This document shows, one piece after another, positions 27,884-35,345 of a stretch of DNA of 64,000 bases. Location of the stretch: assembly GCF_041429775.1 (NCBI RefSeq), contig NZ_CP163421.1, forward strand, positions 992,001-1,056,000, in the 5' to 3' direction. Made by a program: the position numbers and the translations under genes. The DNA is from Glycocaulis abyssi. GTDB taxonomy: Bacteria; Pseudomonadota; Alphaproteobacteria; Caulobacterales; Maricaulaceae. The notes beneath the pieces are model-generated. The model had not been told where the DNA came from and ran no database searches. It saw only the letters and a program-made list of their open reading frames with translations. How positions within the stretch are numbered: the first letter of the stretch is position 1; each line of letters opens with the position of its first letter.

Positions 27884-29197
27884 CTACGCGCCCTTCGTGA
27901 ACACGGCCGCGCATTCCACATGGGCGGTGTGGACGAACTGGTCCACGGGGGTGACCGGTCCCATGCGGTATCCGGCGCGTACCAGAATGGCGGCATCGCG
28001 CGCAAACGTCGCCGGGTTGCAGCTGATCGAAACGATCACCGGGACACCGGATCCGGCGAGTAGTTCCATCTGCTCTTTTGCGCCCGCGCGCGGCGGATCG
28101 ACTACCGCCATCGCCGCCCCGGTCAGCTCGCGGATGGAGAGCGGCTCCAGCGCCAGATCGCGTTGCAATACGCTCACAGGCTTCAGGCCCGGCGTATGGC
28201 GCGCAGCGTGGTCCAGCGCCGCCAGCGGCGCAGCCTCTCCCTCTACGGCCCTTACAGGGGCAAGGGACGCCATGCGCAGCGCGAACGCGCCCGAACCCGC
28301 ATAGAGGTCGATCACGCCCCTCGCCTCTTTGGGCGCAGTCTTGAGGGCGGTTTTGAGCGCGTCCATGACGATTGAAGCCAGCGCCGCCTCGCCCGCATCG
28401 GTCGCCTGCAGGAAGCCGCTGGGCGGCGGAGCTACCTTGGCGCTGCCAAAGCGCACAACGGGCGGCGTGCCTTCCGCGATGAGTTCTGACCCGATGGTCA
28501 GGCGCGCCCAGCCCTCACGCGCCAGCAGCTCCCCGCCCGTCAGCCGGTCATCCAGCGTGACCGCGCCTTTGCGCGCCACATGCACGTCGAGGCCCGGATC
28601 AGTTGCGGTGACCGAGATCGTCGCGGTGTCGAACTTTGGTGTGAGAACGGCCATGGCCAGTTCACGCAAGGCCGGGAAGGATTTGCGGATACGCGCCTCG
28701 GCTATCGGACAGTCATTCGTGTCGGCGATGGCCTGCCCTGCCCGCTCGGTGAAGCCCAAGAGCAGGCGCGTGCCCATCTTGCGCGCATGCAGGGCGACCC
28801 TGCGGCGGCCCGCACCGCCCGCCTCGACGAGCGGCAACAGCTCAGGCGTCAGCCCCTCGCGCTCCAGCGCATCGGCGATCAGATCACGCTTCCATGCGCG
28901 ATAGGCATCGCCCTGCCAGTGCTGCAGCGAACAGCCTCCGCATTTTTCTGCGACGGAACAGAAAGGTTCAATGCGTTCATGGGAAGTGGTCAGGCGTTCA
29001 CGTATCCTCCCGCGTTCGCCCCGCGCCACGATATCAGCGGTCTCTTCGGGCAGAAGGCCGGGTACGAATACCGATCCGCCGGTTTCCGGATCCGGGCAGA
29101 TGGAATCACCGCGCGCGCCTATGGCACGGGCGGTCACGCGCAGCGCGCGTTCGGGCACGGCCCTGCCGGGCGAAGATGAACGGGAACGGCGCTTCAT
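27884..29197 (-). CDS. 23S rRNA (uracil-C5)-methyltransferase, RlmD/TrmA family
   Basis: A 437-aa SAM-dependent RNA m5U methyltransferase. An N-terminal TRAM-like strand region (residues about 15-70) is followed by an iron-sulfur cluster set Cys80, Cys86, Cys89 and Cys163. The Rossmann domain contains DLYAGSGAFALRMA, the motif DPPRAG, and the catalytic cysteine in SISCNPATFARD. The cluster and length fit RlmD-like rRNA enzymes acting on large-subunit rRNA rather than cluster-free TrmA; the exact uridine cannot be assigned. It is a single gene, divergent from the secreted-protein gene at 29360. Confidence 0.9.
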   Translation of the reverse strand: MKRRSRSSSPGRAVPERALRVTARAIGARGDSICPDPETGGSVFVPGLLPEETADIVARGERGRIRERLTTSHERIEPFCSVAEKCGGCSLQHWQGDAYRAWKRDLIADALEREGLTPELLPLVEAGGAGRRRVALHARKMGTRLLLGFTERAGQAIADTNDCPIAEARIRKSFPALRELAMAVLTPKFDTATISVTATDPGLDVHVARKGAVTLDDRLTGGELLAREGWARLTIGSELIAEGTPPVVRFGSAKVAPPPSGFLQATDAGEAALASIVMDALKTALKTAPKEARGVIDLYAGSGAFALRMASLAPVRAVEGEAAPLAALDHAARHTPGLKPVSVLQRDLALEPLSIRELTGAAMAVVDPPRAGAKEQMELLAGSGVPVIVSISCNPATFARDAAILVRAGYRMGPVTPVDQFVHTAHVECAAVFTKGA

Positions 29198-29304
29198 GGC
29201 GGTGCGTTTGCACTCCTGCAGGCCGTATCGTCAAGCGCCACGCGGTAAATCGCGCGCCGGACAAACCTGAAGCAATCGTTCATGTCCGGCTCAGCTAGCT
29301 ATTG

Positions 29305-29319
29305 TTACCGTCTGGTTAA
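29305..29319. promoter_or_regulatory. Candidate CtrA-like box
   Basis: The sequence ttac-cgtctgg-ttaa is one base off the TTAA-N7-TTAA consensus bound by the cell-cycle regulator CtrA in Caulobacter and relatives. It lies 41 bp upstream of the start codon at 29360. The assignment rests on the inferred lineage and a single near-match. Confidence 0.35.
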
Positions 29320-29359
29320 TTGCCCGATTATGGCCTCTTGAAACCAAGGAGGAAGCCCG

Positions 29360-30802
29360 ATGGCGACCGGAAAACTGACTGTCTCGGTAGCAGCGATTGC
29401 ACTGATGACCGCCTTCGCTGCGCCCGGCGAACTGCCCTTCATTCCGTCGGCGGAAGCAGCCAATGCTGTCAGCCTTGAAACCGAAGCCCAGCAACGCGAC
29501 GGCCGCCGGGGCGGTCAGGAGAGCCGCGGCGGACGCCGCGGTGGTGGTCAGGAAAGCCGTGGCGGACGCCGGGGTGGCGGCAGCGAGAGCCGTGGCCAGC
29601 GTGGTGGCGGTGGCCGCGAGAGCAGCTGGCAGGGCCGCCAGCAATCGCGCCAATCCGCGCCTCAGCAACGGCCGCAGTCCACGCCCAGCCGTCCGTCCCG
29701 GCCTGCCCCCAGCCGTCCAATAGTCTCCGAATCTGAACTGCGCCAGTCTGCACCCCGCGGACGCAATATGGCCACTGGCCAGCCTGCACCCAGCCGGACC
29801 TCGAGCACTACACAGCCTGCGCCCCGGCGTGACGCGCAGGCCAGCCGTCCGGCTAGTCGACCGGCCACACAGTCGGCTCCGCAGCGAAGCTCTGCACCCC
29901 AGCGCCCGGCTGCCCGGCAGCAGGCGCAACGCCAGCAATGGCAGGGCCGGCGCGGTGATAGCGACCGCCGCGCCCAGTTCGAGCAGCGCCGCCAGCAGGC
30001 ACAGCGCGGCCAGAGCCAGCAAAGCCGCCCGCAAGGCCGCCCCGACCGCCGCGACTGGCAGGACCGCAGACAGGCCCAACGCCAAAGCCGGCCGCAAGGC
30101 CAGTGGCAAAACCGTCCGCAGGGCAGTGCACGGCCGCAAGGGCGCCCGCAAGGCCAGTGGCAAAACCGTCCGCAGCGTCACGCGCGGCCAAACTACCGCC
30201 ACCGCCACTATAATGTGCGCTATTCCCGCTCGAACGCGGTGCGTGCGCCTGCGGTCTATCACAATCATTACTATGTGAACCGGTATGGCCGCCGGAATGT
30301 GCGCTGGACGCCGCCCGTGCGGATCGTCCACCACCATGTTCATTATTCCGGGTGGAACTATCATCCCCGCTATCACTCCAGCTATGGCCGCGCGAACTTC
30401 TACTACACCGATGGCGTGTGCCGCCCCAGCGGTGGCAATGTTGCCGCTGGCGCGCTGGTCGGTGCCCTGCTCGGTGCTGCGGTTTCGGACGGTGATGCCG
30501 GCGCGCTTCTGGCCGGTGGCCTGATCGGGGGCGGTCTGGGTGCGGCCCTGAGCAGCTGTGACCGTGGCCAGTATCACTACGCCACGCACTACGCCTTCTC
30601 CACGGGCAACCCGTATTACTGGCACAACCCGTATTCAGGTGTACGCGGTGTCGTCTACGCCCGCGACTTCCACACCTGGAGCAATCAGCGCTGCCGCTGG
30701 GGCGACGCGGAGATCTTCCTGCCCAATGGCGAGGTTGCCTATGACCGCGTGCGTATGTGTCAGGACCAGCACGGCTACTGGCAGGTCGCACGGGTTCAGT
30801 AA
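29360..30802 (+). CDS. Exported Arg/Gln/Gly-rich disordered protein with glycine zipper
   Basis: A 480-aa protein, not recognised as a whole. After a signal peptide (cleavage near residues 30-35, PSAEA), residues 40-280 are strongly basic and disordered. They begin with four ~10-residue GRRGGGQESRG-type repeats (48-88), continue through a Pro/Ser/Gln section, and end in duplicated RPQGQWQNRPQ units (about 244-272). A His/Tyr/Arg-rich segment (281-345) precedes a glycine zipper (about 359-398, AAGALVGALLGAA, AGGLIGGGLGAAL). A folded C-terminal part with four cysteines or so follows. A link to envelope or polyanion binding is only inference. A terminator and a second glycine-zipper gene follow. 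Confidence 0.85.
   Translation: MATGKLTVSVAAIALMTAFAAPGELPFIPSAEAANAVSLETEAQQRDGRRGGQESRGGRRGGGQESRGGRRGGGSESRGQRGGGGRESSWQGRQQSRQSAPQQRPQSTPSRPSRPAPSRPIVSESELRQSAPRGRNMATGQPAPSRTSSTTQPAPRRDAQASRPASRPATQSAPQRSSAPQRPAARQQAQRQQWQGRRGDSDRRAQFEQRRQQAQRGQSQQSRPQGRPDRRDWQDRRQAQRQSRPQGQWQNRPQGSARPQGRPQGQWQNRPQRHARPNYRHRHYNVRYSRSNAVRAPAVYHNHYYVNRYGRRNVRWTPPVRIVHHHVHYSGWNYHPRYHSSYGRANFYYTDGVCRPSGGNVAAGALVGALLGAAVSDGDAGALLAGGLIGGGLGAALSSCDRGQYHYATHYAFSTGNPYYWHNPYSGVRGVVYARDFHTWSNQRCRWGDAEIFLPNGEVAYDRVRMCQDQHGYWQVARVQ
29501..29623 (+). repeat. In-frame tandem RGG-type repeats
   Basis: About four imperfect units of 30-33 bp encode GRRGG(G)QESRG-like decapeptides (residues 48-88 of the exported protein). 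Unit boundaries vary by one Gly codon, consistent with slippage-type expansion. Confidence 0.8.
30092..30175 (+). repeat. 30-bp exact direct repeat inside the Arg/Gln-rich gene
   Basis: Positions 30092-30121 and 30146-30175 are identical over 30 bases, with a 24-bp spacer that itself begins a partial copy. Each encodes the PQGQWQNRPQ unit. Identity at the DNA level, including synonymous positions, points to a recent duplication. Confidence 0.85.
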
Positions 30803-30827
30803 CCTTCGCGATCCGGGACGACGCGTA

Positions 30828-30860
30828 AACCGCCTCGCCGCTCATCGGCGGGGCGGTTTT
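30828..30860 (+). terminator. Intrinsic terminator
   Basis: A 13-bp stem (aaccgcctcgccg / cggcggggcggtt, one G-U pair) with a ctcat loop, followed by tttt-c-gttc. It lies 25 bp after the stop of the Arg/Gln-rich gene, separating it from the next glycine-zipper gene. Confidence 0.85.
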
Positions 30861-30937
30861 CGTTCATGTTGCGCTCATCGCCGGTCTGGCAGGGTAGGCC
30901 CATATTCAAGGACCAGGCACGAAAGGAGCCCCTTGCG

Positions 30938-31633
30938 ATGAAACATGTTCTGAAGAGTTCGGCCATCGTTGCCGCAGCGCTTGCGGCCCCGCTGGCTCTC
31001 GCCCCTGCCGCGCAGGCACAACAGACCTACGCCGAATGCATCTCCCAGCAGCGCAATCAGCAGGTGACAGGCGCGGTTGTCGGCGGTCTTCTGGGCGCAG
31101 TGCTTGGCGCGCAGATTCATAATTCCAACGAATCGGCACGGCGCGACCGCCACTATCAGAACCAGGCCCACAATCATCGCGGCTGGCGCGGCCATCGGGG
31201 GCATCGCGGACATCGCGGCCAACAGCAGTATCAGCGCCGCTCCAATGATGGTGCCGTGATCGCCGGTGCGGGCCTTGGCGCACTGGCAGGCGGCGCGATG
31301 GGCAGTGTCGGCAGCCGGTGTGACCATCTGCCCGGCGGCCCGCGCCCGCAAGTGGGCTACCAGCAGCCCCAATATGGCCAGCAGCAATACGGTTACAGCC
31401 AGCAAAGCTATGGGCAGCAGGGCCATGACCCGTATTACGACGATTACGGCTATCAGGATAACAGCCAGCTGGCTGGCGGGCCGGGCTATGACCCCTATGC
31501 CTACCAGCCCCACGGCACCCAGCCCCACTATCCGGCCCAGCAGGTGAACCAGAATTGCCGCCAGGTGCAGATCACCGGCCGGTATGAATGGGTCTGTCAG
31601 GGCCCGGACGGGGTGTGGCGTCCGTCGAACTAG
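30938..31633 (+). CDS. Exported double-glycine-zipper protein
   Basis: A 231-aa precursor with a signal peptide (MKHVLKSSAIVAAALAAPLA, cleavage near AQAQ). Two glycine zippers (about 44-58, GAVVGGLLGAVLGAQ, and 105-125, GAVIAGAGLGALAGGAMG) flank a basic RGWRGHRGHRGHRG linker. A Tyr/Gln/Gly-rich tail (GYQQPQYGQQQYGY) leads to a small Cys-containing C-terminus (NCRQVQITGRYEWVC). ATG 30938 is preceded by GAAAGGAG. It shares the glycine-zipper, basic and low-complexity design with the gene upstream but has its own promoter region beyond the terminator. It may be envelope-associated; function unknown. Confidence 0.82.
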   Translation: MKHVLKSSAIVAAALAAPLALAPAAQAQQTYAECISQQRNQQVTGAVVGGLLGAVLGAQIHNSNESARRDRHYQNQAHNHRGWRGHRGHRGHRGQQQYQRRSNDGAVIAGAGLGALAGGAMGSVGSRCDHLPGGPRPQVGYQQPQYGQQQYGYSQQSYGQQGHDPYYDDYGYQDNSQLAGGPGYDPYAYQPHGTQPHYPAQQVNQNCRQVQITGRYEWVCQGPDGVWRPSN

Positions 31634-31662
31634 TTAGTGAAGCTCAGCCCATCTGGGCCTCG

Positions 31663-31711
31663 CCCCTCGCCCTTCGAGACGCCGCCTGCGGCGGCTCCTC
31701 AGGGTGAGGGG
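31663..31711 (+). repeat. Dispersed palindromic element, half-copy
   Basis: It begins cccctcgcccttcgagac and ends ctcctcagggtgagggg, with a gccgcctgcggcggc hairpin between. It is related base by base to the left half of the palindrome at 9231-9335. Confidence 0.8.
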
Positions 31712-31932
31712 TGTCTCGGTCGCCCGTTCGGGCTTGCGGCGGCCAGAGGCCGCCGAAAAGGGCGACCGCGCGTTATTTTAGTTCCGCAACGCATCCGCGT
31801 TGCGATGTTCCGCGAAAAGTCGCGGGCGCGCGTTTGCGCTTTTCAGGCCGCAAAGCGGCCTGCAAGGCCGACCGGCCGCCGGGCACTTTTGCCCGCAGCG
31901 ACGCACGGATGTGCGGAGCACAAAGCATAAAA

Positions 31933-31957
31933 GGCGGCTCATCAGAGCCGCCCTTTT
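31933..31957. terminator. Bidirectional intrinsic terminator after mnhG
   Basis: Perfect 8-bp stem ggcggctc / gagccgcc with an atca loop, flanked by aaaa on the left and cttttt on the right. It terminates the minus-strand mnh operon, whose last stop is at 31959, and could also stop plus-strand transcription. Confidence 0.88.
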
Positions 31958-31958
31958 T

Positions 31959-32402
31959 CTATTCCTTCGTTTCCACCCTGGCCTTTTCAGCCTTTTCCTT
32001 CTGCTTCTCCGGCGGCGGGAGAACAGGGTCGGCACTGCGCCCGGCAAGGCGCGCCTCCAGAGAGGCTTCCGCGCGCGGCAGCACGCCCTTCAGCCCGTCA
32101 TTACCCTCCTTCATCACGAAGTCCGCGCCCGACACATAGGTCGCCCGGCCCAGAAGGTGCCCAGCCACAGGCAGGGTCGCCAGCAGGAAAACGATAATGA
32201 CAAAGGCAGTGAGGCCCAGATTTTCGTCCGTGTAAGACACGGCCACGCCCGCTACCAGCAGGCCCGCCCCCAGCGTACCGGCCTTGGTGGAGGCGTGCAG
32301 GCGCAGGAACGGGTCCGGCAGGCGGAACACGCCGATTGCCGCCACGATCAGGAAGAACATGCCGCCCAGCATCAGGACGGCGCCGATAATCTCGCGGATC
32401 AT
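31959..32402 (-). CDS. mnhG: Na+/H+ antiporter subunit G
   Basis: A 147-aa MnhG/PhaG subunit with three membrane helices (IIGAVLMLGGMFFLIVAAIG, GTLGAGLLVAGVAVSY, LTAFVIIVFLLATLPVAG) and the conserved RLPDPFLRLHASTKAGTLG. An unusually long soluble tail (about residues 100-147, Glu/Lys/Pro-rich) follows. It is the last gene of the seven-gene operon; its ATG overlaps the mnhF stop by 4 bp. Confidence 0.93.
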   Translation of the reverse strand: MIREIIGAVLMLGGMFFLIVAAIGVFRLPDPFLRLHASTKAGTLGAGLLVAGVAVSYTDENLGLTAFVIIVFLLATLPVAGHLLGRATYVSGADFVMKEGNDGLKGVLPRAEASLEARLAGRSADPVLPPPEKQKEKAEKARVETKE

Positions 32403-32671
32403 TGATCGGTCTCCTTGCGCTCAAGGAACACGGCCAGCGCCACCGTGGCGATAAAGCCGGTAACGGCAAGGCCAAGTCCGATATCGAGAAATTCCTTGCG
32501 CCCGGTGACAAGCGTGGTCAGCGCCGTGATACCGATGGCCAGCACCGTCATCATGTCCAGCGCGACGAAGCGGTCTGCCAGCCCCGGCCCGATGACAAGG
32601 CGGATGCCGGTCAGTAACAAGCCCAGCACCAGGCCAACGAGCAGATAGGTCGAGAGAAGATCAGGTATCAT
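32399..32671 (-). CDS. mnhF: Na+/H+ antiporter subunit F
   Basis: A 90-aa MnhF subunit with three membrane helices and the conserved GPGLADRFVALDMMTV segment. It overlaps mnhG by 4 bp and follows mnhE after 9 bp. Small subunits E, F and G are needed for assembly of the Mrp complex. Confidence 0.93.
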   Translation of the reverse strand: MIPDLLSTYLLVGLVLGLLLTGIRLVIGPGLADRFVALDMMTVLAIGITALTTLVTGRKEFLDIGLGLAVTGFIATVALAVFLERKETDQ

Positions 32672-32680
32672 GGTTATGCC

Positions 32681-33025
32681 CTACGCCTCCGACCGGATGA
32701 GAATGCTTTCAAACGTGGTCTTGATGCCGTTGATCGTCGCCTGCTCGTCCGCGCAGTCCAGCGCATGCACGTAGAGCGTCTTGCGGTCCTCGGAGACATG
32801 CAGGGACGTCGTGCCGGGGGTCAGCGAGACCAGATTGGCCAGCGTCGCGATATGGATGTCCGTCTTCAGATCAAGCGGCACCGCCACTATGGCCGGGTTC
32901 AGCCGGATGGACGGATTGATGACCGCCCAGGCCACGGCAAACGAAGACTTGAACAGCTCGATGAGGAAGATGACGCCGAGCTGCGCCCAAATCCCCAGTT
33001 TTGCGATCAGACGAAGCGGGTTCAT
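32681..33025 (-). CDS. mnhE: Na+/H+ antiporter subunit E
   Basis: A 114-aa MnhE subunit, shorter than many because it starts close to its second membrane helix. It carries the hallmark SLTPGTTSLHVSEDRKTLYVHALD. It overlaps the mnhD stop by 4 bp (ATGA). Confidence 0.92.
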   Translation of the reverse strand: MNPLRLIAKLGIWAQLGVIFLIELFKSSFAVAWAVINPSIRLNPAIVAVPLDLKTDIHIATLANLVSLTPGTTSLHVSEDRKTLYVHALDCADEQATINGIKTTFESILIRSEA

Positions 33026-34515
33026 TGGCCTGTCCCCATTACGGCTTCGATATAGGCGGACGGATCAGCGAGGCCTGCACCGGCGGCCTGCGTCATCTCC
33101 ATCAGCGGACCGGCATAAAGCCCGATGGCCAGACTGACCAGCAACAGCGCGGTGGCGGGAACCAACATCACGCGTGGCAGGCGCGCGGTAGCGCGCATAC
33201 CCTCAGGTGCAGCCTTCCAGAACGCTTCCATCCAGATCTTCGCCACACACATCAGGCTGATGAGGCCGGTACCGAGCGCAACGCCGCCAAGAATGGGCCT
33301 GCCCCCGTCAAACGCGGCGTCCGCCACCAGCACCTTGGCCCAGAAGCCGGAGAAGGGCGGCAGGCCGGCCAGCGACAGGCCCGCACCGAAGAAGATCACC
33401 GCCAGCACCGGATGGGTGCGGATCAGCCCGCCGATTTTCGTCAGGTCGGACGATCCGGCGGCAACAGCGATCACGCCTGCCAGCAGGAAAATCGCGCCTT
33501 TCAAGATGATGTCGTGAATGAGATAGAAGCTCGCCGCGCCAAGCCCTTCCGGCGTCGAGAGCGCCAGGCCCATCATCAGATAGCCCATGCCCGACACGAT
33601 CAGGAAGGCCAGCATGCGGCGTATATCGGTCTGAATCAGAGCAGCAATCGCGCCGGTCACCATCGTGATCACCGCCACCCAGACGACAATCTCGCCGACC
33701 AGCCCCGTCGTGCCTTCAAACAGCAGCATGAAGACGCGCATGGCTGCGTAGATACCCACCTTGGTCAGCAGCGCGCCAAACAGCGCCGACACGACCGGCG
33801 GGGCCGTGTGATAGGCAATCGGCAGCCAGAAGAAGAGCGGGAAGGCCGCTGCCTTGACGCCAAATGCCAGCAGGAAGAGAACAAGCGCGAAAGTAAGGCC
33901 CGCTGACGGCTCCATCTCCGGCACGATGCGTGCCAGATCAGCAAAGTTCAGCGTGCCGGCCGCGCCGTAGAGGAAGGCCACGCCGGTCAGGAACAGGATC
34001 GTGCCGAACAGGTTCAGCGCGGCATATTTCACTGCCGCGTCCAGATTGACCCCGGCGCGGTGAACCACCAGCAGTCCTATGGCGCAGACCAGCAGCACCT
34101 CGAACCAGACATAGAGGTTGAAGATATCGCCGGTGAGGAAGGAGCCGTTCACGCCCACCATAAGACCGCAGAAGAGCGGGAAGAAACCGCCATGCAGCGC
34201 GTTCTGGTCCACGCCCCGGAAGGCGTAGACAGAGGCGGCAAAGGCCACCAGGCCCGCCGCCGCGACTGCCAGCGCGGACAGCGGATCTGCGACAAGGGCA
34301 ATGCCGAAGGGTGCAGGCCAGTTGCCCGGCTGGGAAGACATGACGCCGCCATCACGCACTGCCAGCAGCAGGGCAATACCGGCAGCAGCCATGAGGCCCA
34401 TGCCGATGACCGTGACCCAGCGCTGCCAGTCCGGGCGCAGCCAGAAGACCGCGCAGAAGCCCGCCATGGTCAGCGGCAGGACTATCGGCAGGGAGACAAG
34501 AAGATCAGTGCTCAT
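33022..34515 (-). CDS. mnhD: Na+/H+ antiporter subunit D
   Basis: A 497-aa protein of the complex I NuoL/M/N family with about 14 membrane helices. Conserved proton-channel elements are visible: a buried Glu in YVWFEVLL, Lys in LAFGVKAAAFPLFFWLP, and HTAPPVVSALFGALLTKVG. With MnhA it forms the ion-translocating core of Mrp. Confidence 0.95.
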   Translation of the reverse strand: MSTDLLVSLPIVLPLTMAGFCAVFWLRPDWQRWVTVIGMGLMAAAGIALLLAVRDGGVMSSQPGNWPAPFGIALVADPLSALAVAAAGLVAFAASVYAFRGVDQNALHGGFFPLFCGLMVGVNGSFLTGDIFNLYVWFEVLLVCAIGLLVVHRAGVNLDAAVKYAALNLFGTILFLTGVAFLYGAAGTLNFADLARIVPEMEPSAGLTFALVLFLLAFGVKAAAFPLFFWLPIAYHTAPPVVSALFGALLTKVGIYAAMRVFMLLFEGTTGLVGEIVVWVAVITMVTGAIAALIQTDIRRMLAFLIVSGMGYLMMGLALSTPEGLGAASFYLIHDIILKGAIFLLAGVIAVAAGSSDLTKIGGLIRTHPVLAVIFFGAGLSLAGLPPFSGFWAKVLVADAAFDGGRPILGGVALGTGLISLMCVAKIWMEAFWKAAPEGMRATARLPRVMLVPATALLLVSLAIGLYAGPLMEMTQAAGAGLADPSAYIEAVMGTGQ

Positions 34516-34910
34516 TTGCCCGCCGCGCTCCCCTCACCGGCTTCACCCTTGAACGGATCGCCCAGATCACGCGCGGCATTCATCTCGTCAGCGTTCACCG
34601 TGCCAAGCGCGCGTGTTGCCTCGTAGGCGACGATGGCCGCCAACGCCAGCAGCGCAAAGCCGATCACGATAGCGGTCAGGACAAGCGCCTGCGGCAGCGG
34701 GTTGGCCGCGCCCTCGCCCAGCGCATAGCTGCCCGCCTGAATGATGGCCGGGTCGGTCGCGCCCAGCCGTCCGGCCAGGAACAGGATCAGGTTCACACCG
34801 GTGGCGATCAGGGCCGTGCCCAGTACGATGCGGATCACATTGCGGTCCAGCATCAGATAGATGCCGGACGCCATGACGGCGGCGACGGCAATAGCGTAGA
34901 GCAGCGTCAT
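34512..34910 (-). CDS. mnhC: Na+/H+ antiporter subunit C
   Basis: A 132-aa homologue of complex I NuoK with three membrane helices (for example [30 protein letters not shown]) and the [17 protein letters not shown] segment. It is shorter than some MnhC but complete; overlaps of 4 bp with mnhB and mnhD. Confidence 0.94.
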   Translation of the reverse strand: MTLLYAIAVAAVMASGIYLMLDRNVIRIVLGTALIATGVNLILFLAGRLGATDPAIIQAGSYALGEGAANPLPQALVLTAIVIGFALLALAAIVAYEATRALGTVNADEMNAARDLGDPFKGEAGEGSAAGK

Positions 34911-35341
34911 TCGCTCGCCTCCTCGGCGCCGGTTTCATACATGCGGAAAAGGATGGAGAGCACCCCGCCGACCACGACGAAATAGACGCCGATATCAAAC
35001 AGCAAGGTGGTGCCGAGCTTCAGCTGGAGGAAGCCGATCTGGCCCTCCCACCACAAATGGTAGAGGAAGCCGCCAAAATCCCCGAGCAGGGGCGGCAGGC
35101 CGGACAGGATCGCGCAGAACAGGCCGATGCCCATCAGCACGACCGGGTGCAGGATCAGCCAGCGCTCCGCCTTGTCCGCCCCGAAGGCCAGCGTGACAAT
35201 CGTATAGGCCGCCGCTGCTGCCAGCCCGCCGATAAAGCCGCCGCCCGGCTCGTCATGGCCGCGCAGGAGGATGAAGATCGAGAAGATCAGCATGGCGACG
35301 AAGAACATCCGCGCCAGAGCGTTCAGAATGACAGATTGCAT
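34907..35341 (-). CDS. mnhB: Na+/H+ antiporter subunit B
   Basis: A 144-aa MnhB with four membrane helices and the conserved [20 protein letters not shown] motif. It starts 4 bp after the mnhA stop and overlaps mnhC by 4 bp. Confidence 0.94.
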   Translation of the reverse strand: MQSVILNALARMFFVAMLIFSIFILLRGHDEPGGGFIGGLAAAAAYTIVTLAFGADKAERWLILHPVVLMGIGLFCAILSGLPPLLGDFGGFLYHLWWEGQIGFLQLKLGTTLLFDIGVYFVVVGGVLSILFRMYETGAEEASE

Positions 35342-35345
35342 AGAC

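Larger units (their letters stand above)
31634..31958. other. Gene-free interval filled with dispersed repeats
   Basis: A half-copy (31663-31711) of the palindromic element at 9231, several GC-rich inverted repeats (31720-31765), a 21-bp segment (31776-31796) found again inverted at 39279-39299, and a 27-bp segment (31836-31862) shared with 27833-27859. The interval closes with a terminator at 31933. Short ORFs here are not supported. Confidence 0.75.
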
